A stretch of 64,000 bases of DNA from FEN-1297 sp963834015 (GTDB taxonomy: Bacteria > Bacteroidota > Ignavibacteria > Ignavibacteriales > Ignavibacteriaceae): contig CAWIAG010000003.1 in NCBI GenBank assembly GCA_963834015.1, positions 434,001 to 498,000 of the forward strand, read 5' to 3'. A program made the position numbers and the translations under genes. The stretch's first letter is position 1; each line of letters begins with the position of its first letter. Under the pieces are notes generated by a model. That model was given only the letters and a program-made list of their open reading frames with translations, had not been told where the DNA came from and did not search any database. Shown piece by piece: positions 36,401-45,033 of the stretch.

Positions 36401-36757
36401 ACGATGAAATCGGCTTATTTTGATAAAACAAAGTTTAAGCTGGACATGGCTGATGTAGCGGTTGTTCCTAATCCTTATTGCGGTGCAGCATCATGGGAAC
36501 CCGCATCTACCCAGGTAGGCCGGGGCGAACGTATGGTCTATTTTATTCATCTGCCTGCTTATTGTACTATAAGAATATATACTGTGGCCGGAAAATTAGT
36601 TCAAACACTCCATCATAATGCATCCCTTGCAAATGGACAAGAGCCTTGGAACCTGGTTTCAAGAGATGGAATGGACATAGCATTTGGTATCTATATATTT
36701 GAAGTAGATTCTCCGGGGTTGGGACAAAGGATAGGCAGATTTGCAATTATTAAATAA
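33497..36757 (+). CDS. Large secreted protein with Fn3 and calcium-site-like repeats
   Basis: A 1086-aa exported protein; start set at the ATG giving MKNKSLLIYFFIAGFFLISF with signal peptide cleavage after NFAQ. The open frame extends upstream into the TonB receptor gene, but that part is a shadow. Residues about 300-420 are rich in Asp/Gly motifs of the thrombospondin/EF-hand kind (DYDGIDNDQDGLTDE, DLNHNGKWDPGEP, DADGSEGDGKPEQGEPN). A fibronectin type III-like region follows (about 545-680; KKVTLYWDSGAELTYD, FEGYRVYRS). The end (VVPNPYCGAASWEPAS ... GIYIFEVDSPGLGQRIGRFAIIK) is like a sorting tail but lacks the NPFNP motif. It may replace SusD as the receptor's surface partner (inference). 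Confidence 0.7.
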   Translation: MKNKSLLIYFFIAGFFLISFSDNFAQISASAIVDTNKGNYNYTKTGIMDGNLVQTVFYNFGEVADYDNWPTLSGVWPKGTNHTYVDGVAVIVQAEVTNPNGTTFHPLETNYYEYTRYNPATGITYGWWPLPGYAAANQSLVARSDDPSTWPPTWPDRPLSWAGKWDGFFGEGVMNADLESFFVFDDNMDRDYINQYNFRPDAYDTTRGGLGMQVKGRGFQWSQVLAEDNIFWYYEITNMSTTDYPKTLFAQYVDWGIGGHDNSSNNAGDYNLPLNLSYAWSTVAYGSPGDWYPVGMAGYAFLESPGIDYDGIDNDQDGLTDERRDNDAKVFITDVNKDPFIKDPVIDTVKFRNFYGYSWKPHWDADENCNWRTFTDLNHNGKWDPGEPLNDDVGSDGIGPLDPGYTGPDADGSEGDGKPEQGEPNFGELDKDESDQLGLTGFLIFAVHQYDLNNDERNWSALSALPAPHGQSLIGVNLANFFSSYLFRMEGRTTYSNEQGSPQQTGITQRFSMALIFGMNTDDLFTRKKTVQSIYNASYQFAKPPAKPIVKAIAGDKKVTLYWDSGAELTYDAFYQKYSFEGYRVYRSTEPNFIEDQVITDAFGNATYRTPIAQFDLVDGITGLFPITVNGASFYLGDDSGLQHSFVDTTVVNGQTYYYAVCSYDQGYITTNVNGVVQGIPPSECTSIIKVDANGKVTTDVNTAVVTPTAPSAGYISPQISNYTHNGPGSGTASITILDPDSLKNNNVYRINFKDSTQFHTNPFPYFNIINYTDNDTLVKLTQFNTNTIQTLVIDGISVGLTNDTLISIDVANSGWLKGSSNYLVEPGFDSRFSAAYAGQRVNFPADFQIQFTAPGKGDTSYPADAFSQPIISNIIVSDLTDNIPHVQFIFEDENKNGLFDAGDAIFVIAGDSLGGKVKSNANRHVGWSVSLFQDTTIPASKQLAPQTGDIYKFATFKPFRTGEYYQFTMKSAYFDKTKFKLDMADVAVVPNPYCGAASWEPASTQVGRGERMVYFIHLPAYCTIRIYTVAGKLVQTLHHNASLANGQEPWNLVSRDGMDIAFGIYIFEVDSPGLGQRIGRFAIIK

Positions 36758-36814
36758 TAAAAAGCTTGTAAGCTATTGGCTTAACCGCAGATATATTTAG
36801 GCAAAGAGGCAGTA

Positions 36815-37856
36815 ATGGAAAAAAAATTTCTAATAAAAATAATATTAATCTTTTTAAGCTTGCCGTTTATTATATTTGGCCAGACTGATGTCTCAAAGGT
36901 TGGTACAGTAGCGGCAACATTTTTAGAAATTGGCGCAGGCGCTGCTGCAAACGGTATGGGTGCTGCATTTGTAAGCAGGGCTAGCGATGCCTCTGCACTG
37001 TACTGGAACGTTTCGGGCGCAGCTGATTTAAACCAGAATGAACTAATTGCAATTCACACAAACTGGATAGCTGATATAAATTTTGATTATGCAGCTTTAG
37101 TATTGCCTTTAGGCAATGTCGGTAATATAGGATTCAGTTTTACTTCTCTTTCAATGCCGAATGACATAGTCAGGACGGTTCAGCAGCCGGAAGGTACGGG
37201 CCAGTATTTCAGTGCAGGCGATATTGCTTTAGGCGTTTCGTACCGCGCGAAAATTAACCGACAGGTTTTCTGTTGGCTTTACTGCTAAATATATTCAGGA
37301 AAGCATTTGGGATGAGTTAAGCAGTGCTTTTGCGATAGATATAGGAACTATTTTCCGGACTGATTTATTTGGTGGAATGGTGATAGGCGCTTCTATTTCT
37401 AATTTTGGAACATCAATGAAATTGTCCGGGATTGATACTAGAGCCTATGAAAGTGTTGCCCCTGCACAACTCGGAACCACAAATCAGGTACCTTATGTGA
37501 TTGATCTGGATTCATGGAACCTGCCTTTACTCTTTAGAATAGGTGTTTCTACAGATGCAGTTAAAAATAATACTTACAGGTGGACCATAGCAGTTGATGC
37601 ACTTCATCCTAACGACGATTATGAAAGTTTGAATTTAGGAACCGAGTTAGCCTTCAAGGAGTCCTTTTTTATACGGGCGGGTTATCAATCTTTATATCTT
37701 GTTGATAATGCAGAAGCCGAAGGCGGACTAACGTTCGGAATAGGTTTAAGTTCTAAAGTATTATTTAGTACTGATTTGGTAACATTCGACTACGCCTACC
37801 GGGATTTCGGGCGGTTAAACGGAGCAAATTTTTTCTCGGTTGATATAAAATTTTAA
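36815..37856 (+). pseudogene. PorV/PorQ-like outer-membrane barrel gene with a single-base frameshift
   Basis: The first part (from ATG 36815; MEKKFLIKIILIFLSLPFII signal, then VAATFLEIGAGAAANGMGAAF) and the second part (GGMVIGASISNFGTSMKLSG to FFSVDIKF) are in different frames. The switch lies at a run of four A (37250-37253): removing one A joins GVSYRAK to LTDRFSVGFTAKYIQESIW and gives an about 346-aa protein of normal family length. The family (PorV/UPF0164) forms small outer-membrane barrels that shuttle type IX cargo or link to secreted proteins. Either an assembly error, a real recent mutation, or slippage. If the error is technical, this is an intact gene of the receptor unit. Confidence 0.72.
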
Positions 37857-37880
37857 TTTGGATGATTCAAGTTTTATTAA

Positions 37881-39434
37881 ATGGATAGAACTAAATATTA
37901 TTTTCGTTTTATATTATTCTTAACTTCATTAGCAACGGCAGGTTTTGGAGTTAAGAGTTTTCCCGGGCCTAAAACAGACAGTGTTGCTGTCATTGATTTT
38001 AATTCTGCATTTAAAACCAATTTAGGAGATATTACTCTTGCTAAAGTTGGTGATAAAATAATTACCGTTAGAGAATTTATAAGCAGTTACGAATACGGCC
38101 CCTCGTTCACAAAGCGAGAGCAGGATTCGAAAAAAAAATATCTTAATTTTATGATAAATGAAAAGCTGTTGGCTCTTGACGGACTAAAAAAAGGATATGC
38201 GGATTCATCGCATGTTAAAGAATATTTATCCGCTATAAAAAGCGATATAACAACAGAGCAGATGTTTGAAGAAGATATCCTGAAGAATGTAACCGTAACC
38301 CCTTCCGAATTAAATAAGGGAGTAAATGAAAAAGAAATTACATTCCGCATAAAATGGCTCTATGCACCCGATAAAGATAGTTTGAACTATTATAAAACAG
38401 CAATAAAAAAAGGGATATCATTTGATTCTTTATTTCAAGAACAGTTAAAAGATTCAGTATTTGCCGATCAAAGATCCCTTGAAAAAGACAAATTCCAATT
38501 CAGAATAGAAAACCCGGAAATGTTCAGCAAGGTTGATTCAATGAGCCCGGATGAAGTTTCAGACCCCATCGAAGGTCACGATGGCTGGTATATTGTTAAA
38601 GTAATAAATATTAAGCGTAATGTAATTACGACCGTAACACAACAGAATAAGGAATTATACGATGTAAAAACAGCTTTAACCATGTCAAAGTCCGATTCTA
38701 TTTCAGATAAGTATGTCAGAAATCTTATGCTTGCTCATAACCCCGTTATTCAGGGAAAAGTTTTCGATATTTTACGGTCATATATGGGTACTTATGTGTT
38801 GAATGCGAAGAAATTTAAATTATGGAAACTGGATGACAGGATGCAAAGTGAATTAAAAAACTTTGATTCGCTAAAGACTCAGGATTATGCAGGTTTGAAG
38901 TTAGTTGAATTGAATGATCAAAGCTTTACATTAAATGACTTTATTAATTGGTACAGGATGAGGGATGAATATCTAAAATTTAATGAAAAAAGCTTTAATA
39001 CATTTTCGGCTTCATTGGAAAAATTTATTTGGAAGATGGTAAGAGATAACCTTCTTACACAACAGGCTTATTCAAGAGGATACCAGGATAAGGAAATTGT
39101 TAAGCAGCAGCTTGATTGGTGGCAGGATAAAATTGTCTACGCTGTTGTCAGGGATGAGATAGGAAACTCAATCGGATTAAATATTGAGAAGCCCACAAGT
39201 TCAAAAGGCGATTACGACGATAAAAAGCAGGACCTGATTACGAAAACCTTTAGAAAACTTCAGGAACTTAAAAAGAAATATCAAATTGTAATTGATGAAA
39301 ATTTATTGAATAGAATATTTGTACAGGACAATAATAACCCGAGAGCAGTAGATTTTTATTTCGTAAGAAAAGGGGGAATTTTCCCGCATCCGGTTTATCC
39401 TTCAATAGATTTTGTTTGGCATGATTGGGAATAA
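37881..39434 (+). CDS. Periplasmic SurA/PpiC-like peptidyl-prolyl isomerase
   Basis: A 517-aa exported protein (N-terminal hydrophobic segment residues about 8-24). Early motif ITLAKVGDKIITVREFISSY is the SurA-type chaperone start, followed by a helical chaperone region and a parvulin-like domain (about residues 150-250; ITFRIKWLYAPDKDSLN, SFDSLFQE, VSDPIEGHDGWYIVKV, where the last stretch is the typical parvulin G-x-(H/D)GW-x-I-x-x-V end). A second helical half follows. It probably helps fold the outer-membrane proteins encoded just upstream. Whether the parvulin active site is complete is unclear. Located between the PorV-like gene and the ABC importer. Confidence 0.78.
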   Translation: MDRTKYYFRFILFLTSLATAGFGVKSFPGPKTDSVAVIDFNSAFKTNLGDITLAKVGDKIITVREFISSYEYGPSFTKREQDSKKKYLNFMINEKLLALDGLKKGYADSSHVKEYLSAIKSDITTEQMFEEDILKNVTVTPSELNKGVNEKEITFRIKWLYAPDKDSLNYYKTAIKKGISFDSLFQEQLKDSVFADQRSLEKDKFQFRIENPEMFSKVDSMSPDEVSDPIEGHDGWYIVKVINIKRNVITTVTQQNKELYDVKTALTMSKSDSISDKYVRNLMLAHNPVIQGKVFDILRSYMGTYVLNAKKFKLWKLDDRMQSELKNFDSLKTQDYAGLKLVELNDQSFTLNDFINWYRMRDEYLKFNEKSFNTFSASLEKFIWKMVRDNLLTQQAYSRGYQDKEIVKQQLDWWQDKIVYAVVRDEIGNSIGLNIEKPTSSKGDYDDKKQDLITKTFRKLQELKKKYQIVIDENLLNRIFVQDNNNPRAVDFYFVRKGGIFPHPVYPSIDFVWHDWE

Positions 39435-39506
39435 CTGAATGTTTACTTTTTATATTTTAATGTCGATGAGACCTTTTATGCGCGAAATTATGAAAAGAGC
39501 ATCAAT

Positions 39507-40805
39507 GTGCGAAAGCAATTATTAATTTTTTCTTTTTCAGTATTAATTATTTTACTCTTCATATCTTGCGGATCTAAGAGCGAAAGAAAATCCGATAAAA
39601 TCCTTTACTGGTCAAGCAATAATACCCAGGAAATTGAATTCGCTGCATATATCGTAAATGAATGGAATAATGAGAATAATTCCGGAAAAGTTACATTTCA
39701 GCCTGTTCCTGAAGGGCAATCAAGCGAAGAAATTATTCTTGCTGCAGTTGTAGGTAAAACAACGCCCGATGTGTATTCAAATATGTGGCAGGGCGATGTT
39801 GAAGATTATGCGAGAGCAGGAGTACTGGTTGCTCTCGATACACTTAAAGGATTTTTAAATTTCATTTACAGCAGGTGCGATTCATCTTCGATTAACGAGG
39901 TTACAAGTCCCGACGGGCATATATACCAGATTCCGTGGAAAATAAATCCTATTATGCTTATGTATAATAAGCGGATTGTATCCGCCTTGGGCCTTAAAGA
40001 ACCGCCTGAAAATTACGGCCAGTTTAATTTTGCATCTGAAAAGTTTAAAGAGGAGAATATAGATTCGCACGGTTATGTAAAGCGTTGGTTCGGTTACTCC
40101 GAAGTTCTTGTAACATGGTGGCAGAGATTTTTTGATTTTTATCCTTTATATCTTGCAGCCTCAAACGGCGCTCCGCTTATTAAGGATTATAAAGCAGCAT
40201 TTGATAATAAATATGCAGTAGACGTCTTTTCTTTTTTAAGAAATCTTTATGAACATAATTATTTTGCTAAAGAAAGGCTTTCCGCCCGTCAGGATGTTTT
40301 CCTTTCGGATATAATAGCTACAAGATTTACCGGCCCATGGGAAATACTGCATGCCGATAAATTTAAGCCACAGGATTTTGAGTACGGGTTTACAGGTATG
40401 CCGGTTCCCGACGATCATCAGGGGCCTGTGTATACTTACGGTGATCCGAAGAATATTGTAATATTTAAAACCTGCACAAACCCGCAGCTTGCATGGGATT
40501 TTATCCGTTTTATGATTGAGAAAAAAAATGATTTGAAATTATTGGAATTAACAAATCAACTGCCGAGAAGGAAAGGGTTGATGAGTGATTCTGTATTTGC
40601 GGAGTATTTTATTAAAAATCAAAAAATGATAGAATTTGCCAAACAATCCGAATTCGTAAGAGGGACCGATCCTTACCCTAATTTAACGGAAGTGTTTGAT
40701 ATAATTTCCCAGGAATACGAAGAGTGTGTTATATACGGGAAGAAGAAGCCGGAAGAAGCTGTTCATGAAGCGGCCAGGCAGGTTAATTTACTTTATATAA
40801 AATAA
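39507..40805 (+). CDS. ABC sugar importer substrate-binding lipoprotein (CUT1)
   Basis: A 432-aa extracytoplasmic binding protein. Start is a GTG (39507): the overlapping ATG two bases earlier hits a stop within seven codons. The lipobox is LLFISCGS (Cys about residue 21). The mature protein follows the family 1 (MalE-type) pattern: ILYWSSNNTQEIEF, TPDVYSNMWQGDVEDYARAG, YQIPWKINPIMLMYNK (hinge), GPWEILHADKF and YTYGDPKNIVIFK. Signal: oligosaccharides, based on the CUT1 partners and GH130 genes. It precedes both permeases by 20 bp. Being a lipoprotein in a Gram-negative, it should work in the periplasm. Confidence 0.88.
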   Translation: MRKQLLIFSFSVLIILLFISCGSKSERKSDKILYWSSNNTQEIEFAAYIVNEWNNENNSGKVTFQPVPEGQSSEEIILAAVVGKTTPDVYSNMWQGDVEDYARAGVLVALDTLKGFLNFIYSRCDSSSINEVTSPDGHIYQIPWKINPIMLMYNKRIVSALGLKEPPENYGQFNFASEKFKEENIDSHGYVKRWFGYSEVLVTWWQRFFDFYPLYLAASNGAPLIKDYKAAFDNKYAVDVFSFLRNLYEHNYFAKERLSARQDVFLSDIIATRFTGPWEILHADKFKPQDFEYGFTGMPVPDDHQGPVYTYGDPKNIVIFKTCTNPQLAWDFIRFMIEKKNDLKLLELTNQLPRRKGLMSDSVFAEYFIKNQKMIEFAKQSEFVRGTDPYPNLTEVFDIISQEYEECVIYGKKKPEEAVHEAARQVNLLYIK

Positions 40806-40825
40806 GTGCAAGATATTAGCAGAGA

Positions 40826-41683
40826 ATGAAAACGAAAAAATTGATACCTTATTTTTTAGTTGCTCCTTATTTAGCCCACTTCCTGCTTTTTGTGGCCTTC
40901 CCGGTAGTATTTTCCGTTATTCTTACCTTTCACCAATGGAATATAATATCTCCCATGAAATATATAGGCCTTGCTAATTACACCAGGCTTTTCCAGGATA
41001 AGTTTTTTTCACAATCTCTAGCCAACACGCTGATATTTTTAGTTATTCATATACCTCTTCAGATAATTATTGCCCTGCTGCTTGCGGAAGCATTAAATCA
41101 GAAAATTAAGTTTCGTGGATTTTTCAGAGCCGCATTTTTCCTGCCTGTAATTGTTTCCGGTGTTGTGGTAACAATTCTGTGGCAGCAGCTTTACGGTTTT
41201 GATACAGGGCTCTTTAATAAAATATTAACTGCATTGGGATTAGGCAGAATCGGCTGGCTTGTTGATCCTTCATGGGCTATGCCTTCTATTGCTATTATGG
41301 CAACCTGGAAAAATGTTGGTTTATATATCATATTATTCCTGGTCGGCCTTCAAACTGTGCCTGCACATTATTATGAGGCGGCTGATCTTGAAGGGGCTAC
41401 CCACTGGCAGAAATTTTTCAGGATTACACTGCCTATGATAAATCCGACAATTTTTATGGTTGTTGTTTTATCAACTATAGGAGGGTTTTCATTATTTATC
41501 GAGCCTTATGTTATGACTGGAGGCGGGCCGTTAAACAGTACTCTTTCGGCAGTGCTTTATATTTACAAACAGGGATTCTTCTATTATCATATGGGTTATT
41601 CGGCAACGCTGGGATTGTTTTTTGCGCTCCTGATATTAAGCGTAGTGGCTATTCAAAAGAAATTTATTGAGAAGGATAAGTGA
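40826..41683 (+). CDS. CUT1 ABC permease (MalF/UgpA type)
   Basis: A 285-aa inner-membrane permease with six helices, the first at LIPYFLVAPYLAHFLLFVAF. The cytoplasmic EAA loop EAADLEGATHWQKFFRITLP (about residue 190) contacts the ATPase, and it follows the MalF/UgpA order (FxxPVIVSGVV, GGGPLNSTLS). It pairs with the MalG-type gene overlapping its end by four bases (GTGA). Imports the sugar delivered by the upstream binding protein; the ATPase is at 52153. No large periplasmic MalF insertion is present. Confidence 0.92.
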   Translation: MKTKKLIPYFLVAPYLAHFLLFVAFPVVFSVILTFHQWNIISPMKYIGLANYTRLFQDKFFSQSLANTLIFLVIHIPLQIIIALLLAEALNQKIKFRGFFRAAFFLPVIVSGVVVTILWQQLYGFDTGLFNKILTALGLGRIGWLVDPSWAMPSIAIMATWKNVGLYIILFLVGLQTVPAHYYEAADLEGATHWQKFFRITLPMINPTIFMVVVLSTIGGFSLFIEPYVMTGGGPLNSTLSAVLYIYKQGFFYYHMGYSATLGLFFALLILSVVAIQKKFIEKDK

Positions 41684-42489
41684 AAAAACTAATATTCTAT
41701 ATCCTGCTGATAGCAGGCGCTTTAATTTTTCTATATCCGTTTATATGGATGTTAACAGCATCCGTAACTCCGGAAAACCAGATAGGAAATCTTACTTTTT
41801 TCCCTACTAAACTCACATTCAGCAGCTATTCACAAATGTTTGGTAAAATCCCGATTGGAAGGGCATTCGTTAATAGTATTATTGTTTCATCTGCGGTTAC
41901 TCTCGGAGTACTTGTATTTGGATCAATGGTAGGATATGCTCTTTCTCGCCTTGAATTCAAAGGGCGCAACCTCATTTTCTATATTATCATCTTTACAATG
42001 ACTCTGCCATTCCAGATTACATTAATACCTCAATATATAATTATGGTTAAATTCGGATGGGTAGATACTTATTTGGCTTTAATAGTGCCTTACCTTATGA
42101 ATGCATTCGGTATAATAATGTTCAGGCAATATTTTAAAAGCATATCGCAGGATTTGATCGATGCCGCAAGGCTTGACGGCTGCGGAGAAATTAAAATTAT
42201 ATTTAAAATACTCTGGCCTAATTCAATTCCTGCTTTAGTAACAATTGGCATTATAACATTTATGGCATCATGGAATGAAGTACTGTGGCCATTAATAGTA
42301 ATAAGAGATAGTAAATTAATGACAATGCCTCAGCTTGTTACTTTATTTGCCGTCGGCGGCGCTGCAGAATCTCAGCTCGGAGTAAAGCTGGCTGCTGCAA
42401 CCATGCTGGCGCTTCCTATAGTGCTCGCGTATCTTTTATTCCAAAGATATTTTATACAAAGCATGGCCTCAACAGGTTTAAAAGAATAA
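41680..42489 (+). CDS. CUT1 ABC permease (MalG/UgpE type)
   Basis: A 269-aa inner-membrane permease starting with GTG inside the previous gene's stop. It has six helices (first: ILLIAGALIFLYPFIWML), the loop TPENQIG after TM1 as in MalG, and the EAA motif DAARLDGCGEIKIIFKILWP (about residue 165). The C-terminal is RYFIQSMASTGLKE, where the G-x-K-(E/G) ending is common in MalG-type permeases. Second half of the importer dimer; translationally coupled to its partner. Confidence 0.93.
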   Translation: MKKLIFYILLIAGALIFLYPFIWMLTASVTPENQIGNLTFFPTKLTFSSYSQMFGKIPIGRAFVNSIIVSSAVTLGVLVFGSMVGYALSRLEFKGRNLIFYIIIFTMTLPFQITLIPQYIIMVKFGWVDTYLALIVPYLMNAFGIIMFRQYFKSISQDLIDAARLDGCGEIKIIFKILWPNSIPALVTIGIITFMASWNEVLWPLIVIRDSKLMTMPQLVTLFAVGGAAESQLGVKLAAATMLALPIVLAYLLFQRYFIQSMASTGLKE

Positions 42490-42513
42490 TTTAAGGATAA
42501 TAAAAGGATTAAA

Positions 42514-43947
42514 ATGTTTGTTTCCCGTCTTACAAAACAAATAAAACCTGACCCGGGAAGGGTAATTCTACAATTTTTTAATGTAGGAAATGAACAGAGA
42601 ATACTGGATGTGATTAACCGGGTTCTTGCCTTACCTGAGCAGGAAGTTGTTATTCTTCTGGAAAGTGTAATGAGGGACTTTTCCACACGTCATAATGATT
42701 TTAATCGTAAAGTGATTGAAAATTATAAAAGAATTGAAAAATATGTTGTAAAAGATATTTCAACCGGCAGAAAGCTGCTTCTTGGCGCTTATTTTTCTAA
42801 AGAGTATTCTATAGAAGCCGCGTCTTTATTTAATCCTTCAATAGTTGCACACCCTGATCAAAGTTTTTTGAAACCGGGTATACTTAGATTTATTATTAGT
42901 CTCCGTGCTACAGGGGAAGGACATATTTCTTCCCTGGAATTCAGAAGCGGTATAATTGATGAGAATGGTGAAATTTATTTGGATGAGACTTCCCGTTTCT
43001 GCGATCAGCCCGCTGTTAATGAAAATAAAAATATAAATAAAGATTTATTATCAAAGAATATACATTCAAGAAACGATGCCGAAGAAAATATTATTAACAA
43101 GATGCCTGATTCTTTTACTTATAAGCAGGTTAAAAAAATATTAGATGAGGAACTAAAAACTTGCGGTGGTGAAGATATTAAATCATTCATTGGAAAAATA
43201 CTGAATTTCTCAGAAGCTAATTATGAAATATCATTTGACGCTTCAACACAGGTTTCCGAAAGAATAATATTTCCATACTCGAATAATGAATCAGTTGGTA
43301 TAGAAGATGCCAGATTCGTAAAGTTTATAGATGACGATGGTTCAGCATTTTATTATGCAACTTATACTGCTTATAACGGGAAAAATATCAGTACTCAACT
43401 TATAAAGACTGAAGATTTTTTGAATTTTAGTATATCTACTATGCAGGGCCATGCTGTGCAGGATAAAGGAATGGCATTGTTTCCAAGAAAAGTAAATGGA
43501 AAATATGTTATTTCATCCAGGCAGGGCGGCGAGAATTTACAAATTATGCTTTCCGATGACTTGTATAATTGGGAGGAATATAGACAACACCGGATACCGG
43601 CCGAACCGTGGGAATTCGTTCAATTAGGTAACTGCGGTTCGCCAATAGAAACAAAAGAAGGATGGCTGCTGCTGACACATGCAGTGGGTCCCTTTAGAAA
43701 ATATTCAATAGGAGCACTATTGCTTGATCTGAATGATCCTGTAAAAATTATAGGGAGGTTAAAATCACCGTTAATCGAAACTTTTAAAAATGAAAGGGAA
43801 GGTTATGTACCGAATGTAGTTTATTCCTGCGGTTCCATTGTTCATAATAACGAATTAATTATACCTTATGCGATGTCTGATTCTATATCGGGTTTTGCAA
43901 AAATCAGTTTGCCGGGTTTACTTGCTGAGCTGAAGGAAAATAATTGA
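42514..43947 (+). CDS. GH130 family enzyme (long form with N-terminal extension)
   Basis: A 477-aa cytoplasmic five-bladed propeller enzyme of the mannoside phosphorylase/hydrolase family GH130. The catalytic Asp motif GIEDARF lies at about residue 260 (compare GIEDARV in the next gene), with DKGMALFPRKVNGKY and NCGSPIETKEGWLLLTHAVG further on, then REGYVPNVVYSCG at the end. The first about 150 residues (SRLTKQIKPDPGRVILQFF, RDFSTRHNDF) form an extension seen in longer GH130 members. No signal peptide. It probably phosphorolyses or hydrolyses a beta-mannosyl linkage after import. Phosphorylase versus hydrolase cannot be decided here: the phosphate-binding residues were not checked against a structure. 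Confidence 0.9.
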   Translation: MFVSRLTKQIKPDPGRVILQFFNVGNEQRILDVINRVLALPEQEVVILLESVMRDFSTRHNDFNRKVIENYKRIEKYVVKDISTGRKLLLGAYFSKEYSIEAASLFNPSIVAHPDQSFLKPGILRFIISLRATGEGHISSLEFRSGIIDENGEIYLDETSRFCDQPAVNENKNINKDLLSKNIHSRNDAEENIINKMPDSFTYKQVKKILDEELKTCGGEDIKSFIGKILNFSEANYEISFDASTQVSERIIFPYSNNESVGIEDARFVKFIDDDGSAFYYATYTAYNGKNISTQLIKTEDFLNFSISTMQGHAVQDKGMALFPRKVNGKYVISSRQGGENLQIMLSDDLYNWEEYRQHRIPAEPWEFVQLGNCGSPIETKEGWLLLTHAVGPFRKYSIGALLLDLNDPVKIIGRLKSPLIETFKNEREGYVPNVVYSCGSIVHNNELIIPYAMSDSISGFAKISLPGLLAELKENN

Positions 43948-43998
43948 AATGATTAGATTAGAAAATATTCTGTAATAAATAAGTTTTGAGGTTCAATA

Positions 43999-44901
43999 GT
44001 GGAAATGATAAGATATAGAAACAATCCCATTTTAACTAAAAAAGATGTTCCATTCGATGTGAACAGTATATTCAATCCCGGTGCAATTAAATTCGGAAAT
44101 GAATATATTCTTTTATGCCGTGCAGAAATGCCTGATGGAAGATCATCATTTGTTCTTGCAAGAAGTAAAGACGGGATAAAGTTTGAAGTAGAGGCTGCTC
44201 CTTGTTTGACACCGGATCAACACGGTAATTTCTTTAAATATTCGGAGTGGGGAATTGAAGACGCAAGAGTGGTCAAGATAGATAATAAATTTTATTTAAC
44301 ATATACAGGTTATTCTAAATATATGCCGCTTGTGTTGCTGGCAGAAACAACAGATTTCAAAAAATATTTATTACACGGCCCTATTTGTGAACCCTCCAAC
44401 AAGGATTGTACACTTTTTCCTGAGAAAATAAACGGGTTTTATTGGAAAATTGACAGGCCTTCTGCAGAGCAAAAACACAATATTTGGATTTCAAAAAGCA
44501 CTGACCTCCTTAATTGGGGCGGATATGAGTGTTTGGCAGAGCCTGCAGCCGGAACATGGGAATCCGATAAAATTGGGATTTCCACTACTCCGCTCAAAAC
44601 AAAAGACGGCTGGCTTGTACTCTACCATGGAGTCCGAGGCTTTGGAATAAGTTCCATTTATAAACTAAGCGTTATGTTGTTGGATTTGCAAAATCCGTGG
44701 CTTGTAAAGGGCAAATCTTCAAAACCTATATTATCGCCGGAACTGGAATATGAAAGAATAGGTGATGTAGGAAATGTAATCTTCTCCAATGGCTGGATAG
44801 CAGAAGATAACGGCGAAATTAAGATTTATTATTCTGGTGCAGATAGTAATATCTGCCTGGCTACTACCACTGAAGAATATTTATTGTCACTCTGCAAATA
44901 A
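43999..44901 (+). CDS. GH130 family enzyme (short form, mannosyl-phosphorylase-like)
   Basis: A 300-aa enzyme of the same family as the gene 51 bp upstream but without its N-terminal extension. Starts at GTG (MEMIRYRNNPILTKKDVPF) or the ATG two codons later. Landmarks: NPGAIKFGNEYILLCRAE, EWGIEDARVVKIDNKFYLTYTG (catalytic Asp), KDCTLFPEKING, GISTTPLKTKDGWLVLYHGV, and the end GDVGNVIFSNGW. Length and pattern fit the beta-1,4-mannooligosaccharide phosphorylase group, which frees alpha-mannose-1-phosphate from manno-oligosaccharides in the cytoplasm. The pair suggests two chain-length or linkage specificities. Substrate is inferred from the family and the nearby beta-mannosidase. Confidence 0.9.
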   Translation: MEMIRYRNNPILTKKDVPFDVNSIFNPGAIKFGNEYILLCRAEMPDGRSSFVLARSKDGIKFEVEAAPCLTPDQHGNFFKYSEWGIEDARVVKIDNKFYLTYTGYSKYMPLVLLAETTDFKKYLLHGPICEPSNKDCTLFPEKINGFYWKIDRPSAEQKHNIWISKSTDLLNWGGYECLAEPAAGTWESDKIGISTTPLKTKDGWLVLYHGVRGFGISSIYKLSVMLLDLQNPWLVKGKSSKPILSPELEYERIGDVGNVIFSNGWIAEDNGEIKIYYSGADSNICLATTTEEYLLSLCK

Positions 44902-44957
44902 GTGATTAAAAATGAATGATTAGTTTAGACATATCCCTCCCGATGGTTAAAACTCCT

Positions 44958-44987
44958 GCCGGCAAACGGCTTTATCTGTTTGCCGGC
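44958..44987 (+). repeat. Perfect hairpin inside the operon
   Basis: GCCGGCAAAC, 10-base loop, GTTTGCCGGC: a 10-bp perfect stem between the short GH130 gene and the next gene, without a T-run, so not a standard terminator. It could slow 3' decay or adjust expression along the transcript. Confidence 0.55.
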
Positions 44988-45033
44988 GAGGATGATCCCG
45001 GAGAAGAAGAGGGATAAATTAAATTTATAGAAA

